DNA from: Chryseobacterium camelliae
GTDB lineage: Bacteria; Bacteroidota; Bacteroidia; Flavobacteriales; Weeksellaceae
Reading direction: 5' to 3'
Assembly (NCBI RefSeq): GCF_030818575.1
Contig: NZ_JAUTAL010000001.1
Span: forward strand, 1,860,001-1,924,000
DNA length: 64,000 bases
A program made the translations under genes and the position numbers. How positions within the stretch are numbered: position 1 is the first letter of the stretch; every line of letters begins with the position of its first letter. Positions 8,818-17,768 of this stretch are shown piece by piece. Under the pieces are notes generated by a model. That model did no database searches. It worked only from the letters and a program-made list of their open reading frames with translations, and was not told where the DNA came from.

Positions 8818-9774
8818 TTAAAACCCTGCTGCCTGAACCTCCGCACTTTCATCCATCAGCTTCCTCAACGGATCTGCGGACTGCTGTTCCGGTTCTTTCT
8901 TTTCTACAGCTTTCGCCGGAGTCTCTTCAACTGGCTGAACAGGCTGCTGTTCAGGATTGATTTTTACCGGTTCAGGCTCTTTCTGTTCCTGTGCTTGTAG
9001 CGGTTTTTCAAGGGTGTAAAGATAAAGGTTGTTTGCTTTGATTTCAAAAAAAGAAAGTATATTTTTATCCACAATCTGTGCACCGGGATCACTGAAAACC
9101 GTTGCCAGTTCTTTTTCCGGAATATATTTTAAAATAGACTGTGTCGTAATCACCAGGATCGAATCATTCTCCCTTCGGAAACGTTTTGCATTCTCTGTAG
9201 CGGCTTCAAAAATCTTTTCAAATTTTAAATTGTACACCGTGATGTTTTTCTTAGTCAGGATATAGATTTTGTTTTCGTATACAAGGAGGTCCATCAGTTC
9301 ATCAAAGCTGGCATCAAAAGGATATGAATTGATGGTGGTATCATTTCTGAAATTATACTGGATGAGCCGCTTTGAACTTTCATCCAGAAGCCATAGCTGC
9401 TGCAGGTCTTCCGCATACGCCATTTTTATAAACCCAAATTTTTGCCTGAAATCCACCCGCTGGATCTCATTGAGGTTCTGGTCTACGAATTTCATTTCCT
9501 GGGCATTTTCAGAAAACAGCGGCACGCTCAGTGGATTTTGCACGCTCTGAACTTTATAGGGAACGGTCAGCATCATTTTGCCCAGCTGTTTTCCCAGGGA
9601 ATCGTATTTGGTAAAGCTGAAATCTTTATTTTTATAGATATAGACATTACCGTAATCATCCGCATGCAGATCATCCGCATCCTTGAGTTTCAGGGTGTCG
9701 AAGGCCAGCTTTTTCTGTGCGGATAACGAACAGAAGATAAAAACCGTTAGTAAGTAGAATATTCTCAAAGTCAT
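8818..9774 (-). CDS. Secreted beta-propeller-like hypothetical protein
   Basis: 318 residues with a signal peptide (MTLRIFYLLTVFIFCSLSAQ). Residues 25-250 consist of short repeating beta-strands (YGNVYIYKNKDFSFTKYD, LWLLDESSKRLIQYN, KIYILTKKNITVYN) like the blades of a WD40/NHL-type propeller, with no recognised catalytic motif. The last 60 residues are rich in Pro, Glu and Gln (QAQEQKEPEPVKINPEQQP), a low-complexity tail likely disordered in the periplasm. I recall similar proteins in Chryseobacterium beside the deoxynucleoside kinase gene. Function unknown; a structural or assembly role at the envelope is only a guess. Confidence 0.65.
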   Translation of the reverse strand: MTLRIFYLLTVFIFCSLSAQKKLAFDTLKLKDADDLHADDYGNVYIYKNKDFSFTKYDSLGKQLGKMMLTVPYKVQSVQNPLSVPLFSENAQEMKFVDQNLNEIQRVDFRQKFGFIKMAYAEDLQQLWLLDESSKRLIQYNFRNDTTINSYPFDASFDELMDLLVYENKIYILTKKNITVYNLKFEKIFEAATENAKRFRRENDSILVITTQSILKYIPEKELATVFSDPGAQIVDKNILSFFEIKANNLYLYTLEKPLQAQEQKEPEPVKINPEQQPVQPVEETPAKAVEKKEPEQQSADPLRKLMDESAEVQAAGF

Positions 9775-9784
9775 TTACAAAGAT

Positions 9785-9805
9785 AGCGCTCCTGAGGAAC
9801 GCTAC
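9785..9805 (-). terminator. Short GC hairpin after the glutaminyl cyclotransferase gene
   Basis: TAGCG...CGCTA with an inner TCC/GGA pair forms a compact hairpin in the 73-base gap between two minus-strand genes. The minus-strand continuation is only ATCTTTG, so termination would be weak. Confidence 0.35.
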
Positions 9806-9847
9806 CAATTTACATTTTATTTTAATTGAAATTGCTTTTTTGTTGTA

Positions 9848-10870
9848 TTACTGTATGGCAACTTCATAAATTTTCGGCCAGTTTTTTCCGGTAACCAGCA
9901 TATTCTCCCCTTTAAAGGCTATTCCGTTCAGCACATCATCGCTTCCTTTGGTATTTTTCTGGGCAATTTCAGTAAAATCAAACTTGCCTACTACTTCACC
10001 GTTTGAAGGATTGATTTTTAAAACAATTGGTTTTTGCCAAACGTTGGCATAGATGAATCCGTTATGGTATTCCAGCTCGTTCAGCTGGTCATACGCCTGG
10101 GAACTTCCTGCTACAGCAATATATTTAACCAGCTTGGAAGGATCTTTCGGATCCAGGAAATACAGCAGCTTACTGCCGTCTGAAGCGATCAGGTTTTTCC
10201 CGTCATAGGTTAGCCCCCATCCTTCTCCCAGCACATTAGGGTAAGGGAATTCAGATAAAAGCTTCAGGGAATTTTTGTCATAAACATACCCTTTCTTGCT
10301 TTGCCAGGTAAGCTGGTATACTTTATCGCCTACAATAGTGCTTCCCTCAGAGAAATCTTCCTGGGCCTGTTTGGTAGAGGCCAGAGGCGTTGTAGTTCCC
10401 AAGGTGTATTTCAGGATCTGGGAAGAACCGTTCTGCCCGTCGCTTTCATAGACCGTATTTCCTTCAAGCTGGAACCCCTGAACAAAGTTTTTGGGGTCAT
10501 GGGGATATTCTGATACTATTTTGTAAGGAATATTTTTCTCAGGGCTTTTGGCATATACATTAATGGTAGCATCCTGATTGAGGGTCTCCCCCCCTTTTGT
10601 TTTGATGTTAAAGGTTACCGGATTATCTCCTAAAGTAAAAAATTTAGGATCAATGGTAAGGTTTGAAGTTTCCTTATCCCCGAAGCTGATGGAAATGCTT
10701 TCCGCATTATCCGTTACCTCTTTAGGAAGATTAAGTTTATCTCCGAAGTGGTATCCTGTAGTCTCCATAGAATTATTGTAATCATTCAGGGAGTCCAGAA
10801 TTTTTTTATCGTTCTTACAGGAGGTTAAGAGTACAAGGGCTGCAAAACCTGCTATGATGCTTTTTTTCAT
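9848..10870 (-). CDS. Glutaminyl-peptide cyclotransferase, propeller type, lipoprotein
   Basis: Start set at the ATG at 10870 (MKKSIIAGFAALVLLTSCKND, lipobox LTSC), not 34 codons upstream. Residues 20-120 are an Ig-like N-terminal domain; from about residue 125 the protein matches the plant/bacterial type of glutaminyl cyclotransferase (PF05096): PYKIVSEYPHDPKNFVQGFQLEGNTVYESDGQNGSS, LTWQSKKGYVYD, GEGWGLTYDGKNLIASDGS and LNELEYHNGFIYANVW. Family members cyclise N-terminal Gln of exported proteins to pyroglutamate, common for secreted Bacteroidota proteins because signal peptidase often cuts before Gln. Likely periplasmic. Confidence 0.87.
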   Translation of the reverse strand: MKKSIIAGFAALVLLTSCKNDKKILDSLNDYNNSMETTGYHFGDKLNLPKEVTDNAESISISFGDKETSNLTIDPKFFTLGDNPVTFNIKTKGGETLNQDATINVYAKSPEKNIPYKIVSEYPHDPKNFVQGFQLEGNTVYESDGQNGSSQILKYTLGTTTPLASTKQAQEDFSEGSTIVGDKVYQLTWQSKKGYVYDKNSLKLLSEFPYPNVLGEGWGLTYDGKNLIASDGSKLLYFLDPKDPSKLVKYIAVAGSSQAYDQLNELEYHNGFIYANVWQKPIVLKINPSNGEVVGKFDFTEIAQKNTKGSDDVLNGIAFKGENMLVTGKNWPKIYEVAIQ

Positions 10871-10971
10871 TGAAAATCGAAATATTTTCCCCAAAAGTAA
10901 GAAAAATTTATTTCCGGTCTTATAATTAAAGACCAGATTAACCAAATTATAACGTATGCAGGAGATCGGCA

Positions 10972-12585
10972 TCAGTCGTGACTGAAGCCTGTGATTTTCG
11001 CTTCATCGAAATCCAGCTGCATCTCAATGGCTCTCAGCACATGGTCATCAAATATTTTTTCCTTCTTCAGGTGATGGAGTTCATTACGCTGGGCCTGGAT
11101 CACCTGCCTGAGCACATCCTTGTTTTCATTCACGGCCTTGGCAAAATCCACTGCCGAAGCCATGCATTGTGCCTTATCCGCCATCAGCATCATTTCATTT
11201 TCAAGTTTGTATTTTTGATGGCGCACGAGGTTATTGGTTTCTACCTGTCCGGAAAAATCCTCATTGATTTTGCGGAGGGCCGTTTCTTTTAACTTCCGCA
11301 TGAGGATTACTTCCTGCTTTTCTTCAGGGAGCTCGCTTCCGGCATCCTCCATTTTCAGCAGCTTCAGGATGGGAGCAAGTAACAAGCCCTGTCCCACGAG
11401 TGTGATCAGGATGATGACAAATGTAACGAACAGAATGATATTCCGGTGCGGGAATGCCTCACCGTTCGGCAAAAATGCTGGAATGGAAAGTGCCGCAGCC
11501 AGGGATACCACGCCACGCATGGCAGCAAAGCTGATGACAAAAGGTTCCCGCCAGTCGGGCTTAGGCATTTTCATTCTGAGTTCTTTTGAACATAGCCTTG
11601 GGAAATACATAATGGCGTAGCTGTAAATGATCCTGGTGATAATAATAGCACCTCCAATGACAATGCTGTAGAAAATACCTTCTGAAATCGTATAATTTTC
11701 CATGCCGGCTACCACTACAGGAAGTTCCAGGCCAATTAGGATGAAGATCAGGGTATTCATCAGGAAGATCAGCACGCTCCATACGTTTCCGGACTGAATC
11801 CTTGAAGTATGGCTCAGGTAACAGTGCGAATTGTAAGACATGACGAGCCCTCCGGCAACTACCGCCAACACGCCTGAAAAATGAAAGTGTTCAGCCCCGA
11901 TATACATAACGTATGGTACGATCAGGGTAATGATGGTATCAATATTGGAATTGGAAGGAATAATTTTCAGCAGGGCTCCGAACACGAAACCGGCTCCAAT
12001 TCCCACCGCAATACCTCCGATAGCCATGCTGAAAAAGTCCTTTACAGCTTCCCCGAAGATGAACTGTCCTGAAATAACCGCCGCCAGGGCGAATTTGAAG
12101 ACGATAAGACTGGATGCGTCATTGATTAAGCTCTCACCTTCCAGGATTGTCGTGATTTTCTTGGGAATTTTCATGTGCTTCAGCACAGAGGTTGCCGCTA
12201 CGGCGTCAGGCGGAGAATTCACACCACCCAGCAAGAATCCCATCGCTACAGTAAGCCCCGGAATAATGGATGATGAAAGATAAGCGACAACAATCGAGGT
12301 CAGGAAGACCAGCCCGAACGCCATGGAAAAAATCTGTTTCCTCCATTTGTGAAAGTCCTGCCAGGAGGTAAACCAGGCGGCTTCAAATAAAATAGGCGGA
12401 AGGAAGATGAGGAAAACGAGGTCCGGCTCAATTTCAATATGAGGCATTCCGGGAACGAGGCTGATGAGCAAACCTGCTATGACCAGGAAAATGGGATAGG
12501 CCACCTTCATTTTCTGTCCTATTATTACCAGTATCATCACAGACAGCAGAACTGCAATAGATACAATAACATACGTGTGAATCAT
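10972..12585 (-). CDS. Na+/H+ antiporter of the CPA1 family
   Basis: 537 residues. The first about 410 residues contain some 12 hydrophobic helices with CPA1 signatures: IFLPPILFEAAWFTSW, GGVNSPPDAVAATSVLKHMKIPKKITTILEGESLINDASSLIVFKFALA (the ND ion-binding pair is seen in SLINDAS), and MRGVVSLAAALSIP. The C-terminal about 120 residues are a charged cytosolic helical region (EEKQEVILMRKLKETALRKI). It exchanges Na+ or K+ for H+ at the inner membrane. The gene starts just after the DUF2490 gene on the same strand and 100 bases before the cyclotransferase. Confidence 0.9.
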   Translation of the reverse strand: MIHTYVIVSIAVLLSVMILVIIGQKMKVAYPIFLVIAGLLISLVPGMPHIEIEPDLVFLIFLPPILFEAAWFTSWQDFHKWRKQIFSMAFGLVFLTSIVVAYLSSSIIPGLTVAMGFLLGGVNSPPDAVAATSVLKHMKIPKKITTILEGESLINDASSLIVFKFALAAVISGQFIFGEAVKDFFSMAIGGIAVGIGAGFVFGALLKIIPSNSNIDTIITLIVPYVMYIGAEHFHFSGVLAVVAGGLVMSYNSHCYLSHTSRIQSGNVWSVLIFLMNTLIFILIGLELPVVVAGMENYTISEGIFYSIVIGGAIIITRIIYSYAIMYFPRLCSKELRMKMPKPDWREPFVISFAAMRGVVSLAAALSIPAFLPNGEAFPHRNIILFVTFVIILITLVGQGLLLAPILKLLKMEDAGSELPEEKQEVILMRKLKETALRKINEDFSGQVETNNLVRHQKYKLENEMMLMADKAQCMASAVDFAKAVNENKDVLRQVIQAQRNELHHLKKEKIFDDHVLRAIEMQLDFDEAKITGFSHD

Positions 12586-12641
12586 GGTTTGTGTGGTATT
12601 AAAAATATTATATGCTAAGATGCTGAAAAAATCGTTATTAT

Positions 12642-13313
12642 TTATTTTCCGAACGGAATATTATTATAGAATCCGATCTGGATCTGTCCGCGGTTTTTAT
12701 TTTCCTGGATCTGGTTCATATACCCCGCCTCAATCCTCAGGTTTTTACTGATAACATACCCTAATGCGCCATAAACCCTGTTTCTGTCGAATACCGGGCT
12801 GTCCAGGTGCAGAAAAATTTCGTTATACACGGATGCATAGAAGGTTTTGGGAATCATTTCCTTATTATTGATCGGAATAGTAAAATTAAGGTAATACCGG
12901 AACCTCATCCTGAAGTCCTCTTCCATAAAACGTTCTTCTAGGCGGTACCTGTGCTGGATGTTGAAGCGTCCGAATTTCTGTTTGGTAATATATTGCTGGA
13001 ATATCCTGTGCTCAATGTTCTCCTGTTTTTCGCCATCCGTATAGGGCTGGCTCAGGATAAATCCGTATCCTACCAGGATGTTATTATTATCTTCACTGAG
13101 GTCATATCCGATACCGGTGCGGATCAGGAGCTGTTCAAGGTCTGTAGCTCCATCAAAGCTGCGGTACTGGATTTCATTTTGCCAGTTCAGTTTTTTGCTG
13201 ATCTTATTATTGCCGTAATACATGTACCAGGCTCCCAGGTCATTTTTCTGAGCAAAGGAAAATGTGGTTGCCGTAAGCGCCATGACCTGAGCCATGAGTT
13301 TTACAATTTTCAT
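12642..13313 (-). CDS. DUF2490 outer-membrane beta-barrel protein
   Basis: 223 residues with a signal peptide (ending FSFAQ). The mature protein is an alternating amphipathic beta pattern typical of DUF2490: DLGAWYMYYGNNKISKKLNWQNEIQYR, EQLLIRTGIGYDL, NIEHRIFQQYI, FNIQHRYRLEERF and the final strand IQIGFYNNIPFGK. The family consists of small outer-membrane barrels with unknown substrate. It precedes the antiporter gene on the same strand with 56 bases between, so co-transcription is plausible. Confidence 0.82.
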   Translation of the reverse strand: MKIVKLMAQVMALTATTFSFAQKNDLGAWYMYYGNNKISKKLNWQNEIQYRSFDGATDLEQLLIRTGIGYDLSEDNNNILVGYGFILSQPYTDGEKQENIEHRIFQQYITKQKFGRFNIQHRYRLEERFMEEDFRMRFRYYLNFTIPINNKEMIPKTFYASVYNEIFLHLDSPVFDRNRVYGALGYVISKNLRIEAGYMNQIQENKNRGQIQIGFYNNIPFGK

Positions 13314-13437
13314 ATCAAAATTTATTGCTGCTATCTATCGTTTACCTAATATCCATTTGGATTATCAATAATAAGGAAAATATTCACGGTATGGAAATTT
13401 TCGCGGAATATTCATCAGCAGGAATGGTTTTATCCCA

Positions 13438-13469
13438 TAAAAAAGACAGCTTTACCATGGTAAAGCTGT
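13438..13469 (-). terminator. Intrinsic terminator of the cold-shock gene
   Basis: GACAGCTTTACC and GGTAAAGCTGTC form a 12-bp stem around a central AT, followed on the minus strand by TTTTTTAT. It lies about 30 bases beyond the stop of the cold-shock gene. Confidence 0.85.
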
Positions 13470-13500
13470 CCTCATCAAATGAACAATATAAAGGAAAATC

Positions 13501-13695
13501 CTATGCTAATTTAACATTAACAGCATTTAAGCCTCTGTCTCCTTGTTTTGTTTCAAAAGTAACCTGGTCATTTTCGCGGATGAAACGGGTGTTAAGACCC
13601 GAAGAATGTACGAAAATATCTTTGCTCCCGTCTGCCGGGGAAATGAATCCGAAGCCTTTTGCTTCGTTGAAAAATTTTACTGTGCCTTGTTGCAT
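13501..13695 (-). CDS. cspA: Cold-shock domain RNA chaperone (CspA family)
   Basis: 64 residues from the ATG at 13695 (MQQGTVKFFNEAKGFGFISP); a longer open frame upstream has no family similarity. Both RNA-binding motifs are intact: RNP1 KGFGFI and RNP2 DIFVHSS. The remainder (FIRENDQVTFETKQGDRGLNAVNVKL) completes the five-stranded OB fold. These proteins bind single-stranded RNA and melt structure. About 100 bases of untranslated leader lie upstream, consistent with leader-based control common to csp genes. A strong terminator follows. The gene upstream is a truncated DEAD-box protein, echoing the frequent pairing of csp genes with cold-induced helicases. Confidence 0.93.
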   Translation of the reverse strand: MQQGTVKFFNEAKGFGFISPADGSKDIFVHSSGLNTRFIRENDQVTFETKQGDRGLNAVNVKLA

Positions 13696-13800
13696 TGTAA
13701 TCGTTATTAAAAAATTATTATGGGTTGAATGGCAACCAGTGCGGAGTCTGTAACTCACACTGTCTTACACTCAACTTTATTGTTGTTCTGTTGTAATTCA

Positions 13801-14499
13801 TCAGCATATCTGTTCCTTTTCTTTATCAGTACCGTAAACAGGCTGCTGTGTATGTATGATTGCTGTGCGTGCTGCCGCAATGCATATTTTTAAAGGATTA
13901 TTCATAATGGTTCCCGCCATGGTATTTACCGCTTCCGGCAAGGTTGCAGAAAACAGCAGGATCTGCCTTTTCCTGGGAATCATTTGTGAAATCTGCTTTA
14001 TTTCATCTGCAAATCCGGTTTCTGTAAGCCTGTCCGCTTCATCCACAATCATTATTTCTACCCTGGAAAGGTCTATGAATCTCTTTCCGGCAAGGTCCAG
14101 GAGCCTTTCCGGTGTGGCAATAAGGATATCTACGCGCTTCTTAAGGGCGGCGAGCTGTCCCGGCGCCTCTATTCCACCGAAGACCGATAGCTGGGACAAC
14201 GGAAGATATTTGCTGTACAGAGTCAGATGATCCTCGATCTGTATTGCCCGTTCTCTGTTTGGAACCAGTATCAGGGTGCGGATACGGATGTGGTCTGCAC
14301 ACCTTTTTTTGAGCAGCTGAAGGACCGGCATAATGAATGCTGCCGTCTTTTCTGTTCCCGGTTCCGCATATCCTATGATATCTCTTCCCGCCAGAATAGC
14401 AGGAATGGCTGCACACTGCATTTCAGTAGGCCTGGAATATCCCGCTTCTGTAACGGCGCGGATAATAGGGTTGATTAAATGTAATGTTCTGAAGTTCAT
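13801..14499 (-). CDS. One-lobed DEAD-box helicase derivative with degenerate motifs
   Basis: 232 residues covering only the first RecA domain of an RhlE-like DEAD-box helicase. The Q motif region (GYSRPTEMQ, Gln28), DEAD (153-156) and SAT (184-186) are intact. Three motifs are changed: motif I reads AEPGTEKT (residues 45-52) instead of AxTGTGKT, with Glu50 replacing a P-loop glycine; motif Ia reads PNRERA instead of PTRELA; motif Ib reads TPERLLD instead of TPGRLLD. The frame ends in the interdomain linker, and only about 100 bases remain before the cold-shock gene, so the second domain is absent rather than frameshifted. ATP hydrolysis and unwinding are unlikely. Either a decaying gene or a repurposed RNA-binding fragment. 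Confidence 0.8.
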   Translation of the reverse strand: MNFRTLHLINPIIRAVTEAGYSRPTEMQCAAIPAILAGRDIIGYAEPGTEKTAAFIMPVLQLLKKRCADHIRIRTLILVPNRERAIQIEDHLTLYSKYLPLSQLSVFGGIEAPGQLAALKKRVDILIATPERLLDLAGKRFIDLSRVEIMIVDEADRLTETGFADEIKQISQMIPRKRQILLFSATLPEAVNTMAGTIMNNPLKICIAAARTAIIHTQQPVYGTDKEKEQIC

Positions 14500-14970
14500 A
14501 GCACAATGCCGGTATGGGGATTTATAGAGCCGGATGTTGATCCGGATGTGTAGGATTGTTGTGTAAACTTCTGTTTACTTCAACATTCTTTGCAATAAGA
14601 ATAATATATCCTGTCAGGAATACCCTATACAAATGCAATAGTGTGTCTGGGCACGGCAGGCGGACATAAGTCTTATCCTGTACTGCCGGTCTATTTACAA
14701 AAATACCTTTAAGGGTCTTTTATTCTTGTTATAGTGGGTTGATCTGTTCAGTCTGTCCATAATGTATTGATTTAATTTAAAGCGGGCAGCTGAAAAGCAA
14801 AACTGAAAGAAAAAATAGATATTTAAACTATGACAGTGCAGCGAAGGCAGAAACCTGTTTGATGAATACCTGGCAAAGCTATGATTAAATAACCCAATAA
14901 AAGAATTTTTAATAAGTTGATTATCAAAAATTTATTCGTAGCTTTCCCGCATTAAACAATTGTTTGCATA
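14500..14970. promoter_or_regulatory. Divergent intergenic region with candidate promoter for the glycosyltransferase
   Basis: 471 bases without a gene. Near the helicase side are two small inverted repeats, CCGGAT/ATCCGG (14530-14547) and GTAAAC-TTCT-GTTTAC (14563-14578), possible leader hairpins. Near the right end TTG (14917-14919), a 19-base spacer and TAGCTTTC (14939-14946) resemble the Bacteroidota TTG/TAnnTTTG promoter with one mismatch, about 25 bases before the GT14 start. Confidence 0.4.
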
Positions 14971-15951
14971 ATGCGGATGATTTTAATCCATATTATGCCA
15001 GTATCTTATTCTATTCAGGAACCCCAAACCCAAACCCAACCTTCAGATTCGCAGATTTCACGCCAGGTCAAAATTGCCTATTTAATTATGGTTCATCATA
15101 AGCCACAGGCATTTAAGGACCTGTTCCAGAAAATTTACACCAAGGACCAGTTTTATCTCATTCATATTGACCGGAAAGCAAAACCGGAAGTAACGGAAGA
15201 GATCCAGCTGTTTCTTACGCGGTTCCCCAATGCCTATGTCCTGGAAAGCATGAATATTGTTTCGGGAGGGTTCAGCATGATCCAGGCAGAGCTCAATGCC
15301 ATGGAATACCTTCTGAATGTCAGCCGGGAATGGGATTACTTCATCAATCTCAGCGGCAGCGATTACCCGCTGAAATCCCAGAATATCATCCGGAAGTTCC
15401 TCTATGAACAAAGAGGACGCAACTATCTTTTTTATTATGACCAGAAATTTTACCGGCCCGATACGCTGCAGAGGATACAGAACCATTTCACGGAACTTAC
15501 CCATAAAATTTCTTCCCTGATCTACAAAAGGGAATTTATGAAAGGAGTTATTCCCTATATAGGCGGGAAATGGCTGATCCTTACCAGGACAGCATGTTCT
15601 TTTATGACGAACAACAAAAGGGTGATGGATTTTGAGGACTATTACCTCCATACTTTGCTGCCGGCTGAATCATTTTTCCAGACGGTGCTTATGAATACTG
15701 AATTCAACGAGGTCATCATCAATGATGATAAAAGGGCTGTGATGGAAACACCTTCATTATTCGGCAGGAAACCGGACCCTGATGAAGTGATCGCTGCCCT
15801 GAAATCAAGCAACCAGCTGTTCATCAGGAAAATGAACCCGGTTACGGATGAAGCTGTTTTCAACCATATTAAAGAAAGTTTTGATCAGCCCCTGCCGGAA
15901 ATCAACGAGATCGAACGGGAGCTGAAAAAAGGCCGCCATCAGGATAACTGA
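14971..15951 (+). CDS. GT14-type (core-2/I-branching) glycosyltransferase
   Basis: 326 residues, no signal or membrane helix. Alternative starts lie at 14977 and 14995; conserved sequence only begins near residue 33. The Branch domain (PF02485) is clear: VKIAYLIMVHHKPQAFKDLF, FYLIHIDRKAKPEV, IVSGGFSMIQAELNAM, WDYFINLSGSDYPLKS, then GGKWLILTRTACSFM and PAESFFQTVLMNTEF. Bacterial GT14-like enzymes are probably UDP-sugar beta-N-acetylglucosaminyl- or xylosyltransferases acting on surface glycans; the acceptor is unknown. It stands alone and converges on the KAS III gene with 17 bases between. The enzyme fold is confident, the substrate is not. Confidence 0.85.
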   Translation: MRMILIHIMPVSYSIQEPQTQTQPSDSQISRQVKIAYLIMVHHKPQAFKDLFQKIYTKDQFYLIHIDRKAKPEVTEEIQLFLTRFPNAYVLESMNIVSGGFSMIQAELNAMEYLLNVSREWDYFINLSGSDYPLKSQNIIRKFLYEQRGRNYLFYYDQKFYRPDTLQRIQNHFTELTHKISSLIYKREFMKGVIPYIGGKWLILTRTACSFMTNNKRVMDFEDYYLHTLLPAESFFQTVLMNTEFNEVIINDDKRAVMETPSLFGRKPDPDEVIAALKSSNQLFIRKMNPVTDEAVFNHIKESFDQPLPEINEIERELKKGRHQDN

Positions 15952-15968
15952 CGGAAGCCTTTTGTGCT

Positions 15969-17030
15969 TTAAAACTGATAAACGACGGCATTGATGTTCA
16001 TCCCCGCTCCTACGGAAGCAAAGAGCACCACATCGCCTTCCCTGATATCGTGGGTATCCAGCTCTCCTTTCAGGATCATGGAAAGCAAAGTCGGTATCGT
16101 AGCCACGCTGCTGTTACCCAGTTTGTGGATGACCATAGGCATGATATTATCGGGCACCGGCATTTCGTAAAGCTGGTAAAACCTGTTGACGATGGCTTCG
16201 TCCATCTTTTCGTTGGCTTGGTGGATGATGATCTTATTCAGACGGCTGATATCGTACCCACTGTTATCAAAACATTTTTTCATGGCTTCCGGGACCCTCA
16301 GCAGAGCGAACTCGTAGATTTTCCTGCCGTCCATTTTAATGTATTTAGTATCCGGGCAGCTTTCTGTATTGTAGGACTTCCCGAAATGCAGAAAGTCTTT
16401 TTCATTGAGGGTATAGGATGCTGATAAATGGGATTTGATCCCGGAATCATCCTTGTCGTTCCGTTCCAGAATCACTGCGCCCGCACCATCGGCATAGATC
16501 ATGCTATCACGGTCATGTACATCCACTACCCTAGAAAGGGTTTCCGCACCTATGACGAGGCAACGTTTAGCCATACCGGATTTTATAAAGGCATGGGCCT
16601 GGATCATTCCTTCGATCCATCCCGGACAGCCGAACAGCATGTCATAGGCTACGCAAAAATTGTTTTTGATTTTCAGCATGTGCTTTACCCTTGCAGCCAG
16701 GCTGGGAACGGCATCGGACTGTATAGTCCCGAAACGGACATCCCCAAAATTGTGGGCGAATATAATATAGTCAAGCGTTTCAGGATCTATTCCTGAGTCT
16801 TCTATGGCATCCTGAGCGGCAATCAGCCCAAGATCCGAAGTCACCTGATGGCTTCCGGCATACCTTCTTTCTTCAATACCCGTAATTTTTTTCAGCTTTT
16901 CCGTAATGGATGCGTTATCGTCCTTTAGCTGCGCTCCGTCTTCGCTGAGGAAAACGTGTTGATTAAAAAAAAGGTTGGTAATAGTCTCTTCCGGAATGTA
17001 CTTACCCACTCCTGTAATTTTACTGGTCAT
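15969..17030 (-). CDS. Beta-ketoacyl-ACP synthase III (FabH-like)
   Basis: 353 residues with the thiolase fold and full KAS III catalytic triad: Cys135 in MLFGCPGWIEGM, His270 in IIIHQANEKM and Asn306 in HKLGNSSVA, plus the C-terminal glycine-rich GAGMNINAVVYQF. It condenses an acyl-CoA starter with malonyl-ACP, or in divergent members performs other Claisen-type condensations. The N-terminal insertion (NQHVFLSEDGAQLKDDNASI) and the isolated position, away from fatty-acid genes, suggest a specialised paralogue and not the housekeeping FabH. An upstream region of about 130 bases separates it from the VOC operon terminator. Confidence 0.88.
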   Translation of the reverse strand: MTSKITGVGKYIPEETITNLFFNQHVFLSEDGAQLKDDNASITEKLKKITGIEERRYAGSHQVTSDLGLIAAQDAIEDSGIDPETLDYIIFAHNFGDVRFGTIQSDAVPSLAARVKHMLKIKNNFCVAYDMLFGCPGWIEGMIQAHAFIKSGMAKRCLVIGAETLSRVVDVHDRDSMIYADGAGAVILERNDKDDSGIKSHLSASYTLNEKDFLHFGKSYNTESCPDTKYIKMDGRKIYEFALLRVPEAMKKCFDNSGYDISRLNKIIIHQANEKMDEAIVNRFYQLYEMPVPDNIMPMVIHKLGNSSVATIPTLLSMILKGELDTHDIREGDVVLFASVGAGMNINAVVYQF

Positions 17031-17165
17031 CTTTTATGCTTTATAGTGAAAATGCTGACTTTACTTTACGATATGACACTCATAGCCATGTAAAACTTGC
17101 GATTCAGCAGGAAATAAAAATATTCTGATTCTTATTTGTAATTAAGAAAGTTAAAGGTAGACTAA

Positions 17166-17202
17166 TAAAAATGAAATACACCATAAATCATAATGTATTT
17201 CA
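17166..17202 (-). terminator. Intrinsic terminator of the VOC/DUF1569 operon
   Basis: TGAAATACA (17172-17180) and TGTATTTCA (17194-17202) form a 9-bp stem with a 13-base loop. On the minus strand it is followed by TTTTTATTAG. It lies about 85 bases beyond the last gene of the four-gene minus-strand operon. Confidence 0.6.
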
Positions 17203-17285
17203 ATATTTAGTACATAAGACTGTACGGAAAGTGTCCAGAATAGATCGGGACAGGCCATACAAACCATAGTTAGTTGTGGTTTGGT

Positions 17286-17735
17286 TTACGGGTGCTGCTG
17301 TGCTTTTGACGGGTCATCATAATTGACCATCCAGTGGATGCCGAACTGATCCGCAAACATCCCGAAATAGGCGCCCCAGAAAGTTCCGGCGATGGGCATG
17401 GTTACCTGGCCACCCTCGGAAAGCCCGTAAAACAAACGGTCTGCTTCTTCCTGAGATTCCGTATTGATGGACACAGCAACGTTGTTTCCCTGCACAAAAC
17501 CTGAAGACCAGGCACTGCCGGTATCGCTTCCCATTAGTACGGTTTCAGTGGAAATGGGAAGGGTGACATGCATGATTCCATCCTTATCTTCATCCGGAAC
17601 AGGATTATCATCTGAAGGCGGCATATCTCCGAAGGTTCCGATATATTGGAATTCCCCGCCGAAAACGGATTTGTAAAAATCAAACGCTTCCCTGCAATTA
17701 CCGTTGAAGGTAAGGTATACATTAACTGTTGCCAT
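17286..17735 (-). CDS. VOC-superfamily protein, PhnB-like
   Basis: 149 residues. VNVYLTFNGNCREAFDFYKSVFGGEF at the N-terminus, FGDMPPSD, MHVTLPISTETVLMGSD, then VAVSINTESQEEADRLFYGLSEGGQVTMPIAGTFWGAYFGMFADQFGIHWMVNY match the PhnB/YjdN branch of the vicinal-oxygen-chelate fold (PF06983). The branch usually lacks some metal ligands and has no firmly known reaction. It is the last gene of a four-gene operon (spacing 33 bases from the preceding VOC gene) with a DUF1569 protein and a small secreted protein. Confidence 0.85.
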   Translation of the reverse strand: MATVNVYLTFNGNCREAFDFYKSVFGGEFQYIGTFGDMPPSDDNPVPDEDKDGIMHVTLPISTETVLMGSDTGSAWSSGFVQGNNVAVSINTESQEEADRLFYGLSEGGQVTMPIAGTFWGAYFGMFADQFGIHWMVNYDDPSKAQQHP

Positions 17736-17768
17736 AGCTGCTTTATTATTTTTTTGTTTGTTGAATAT

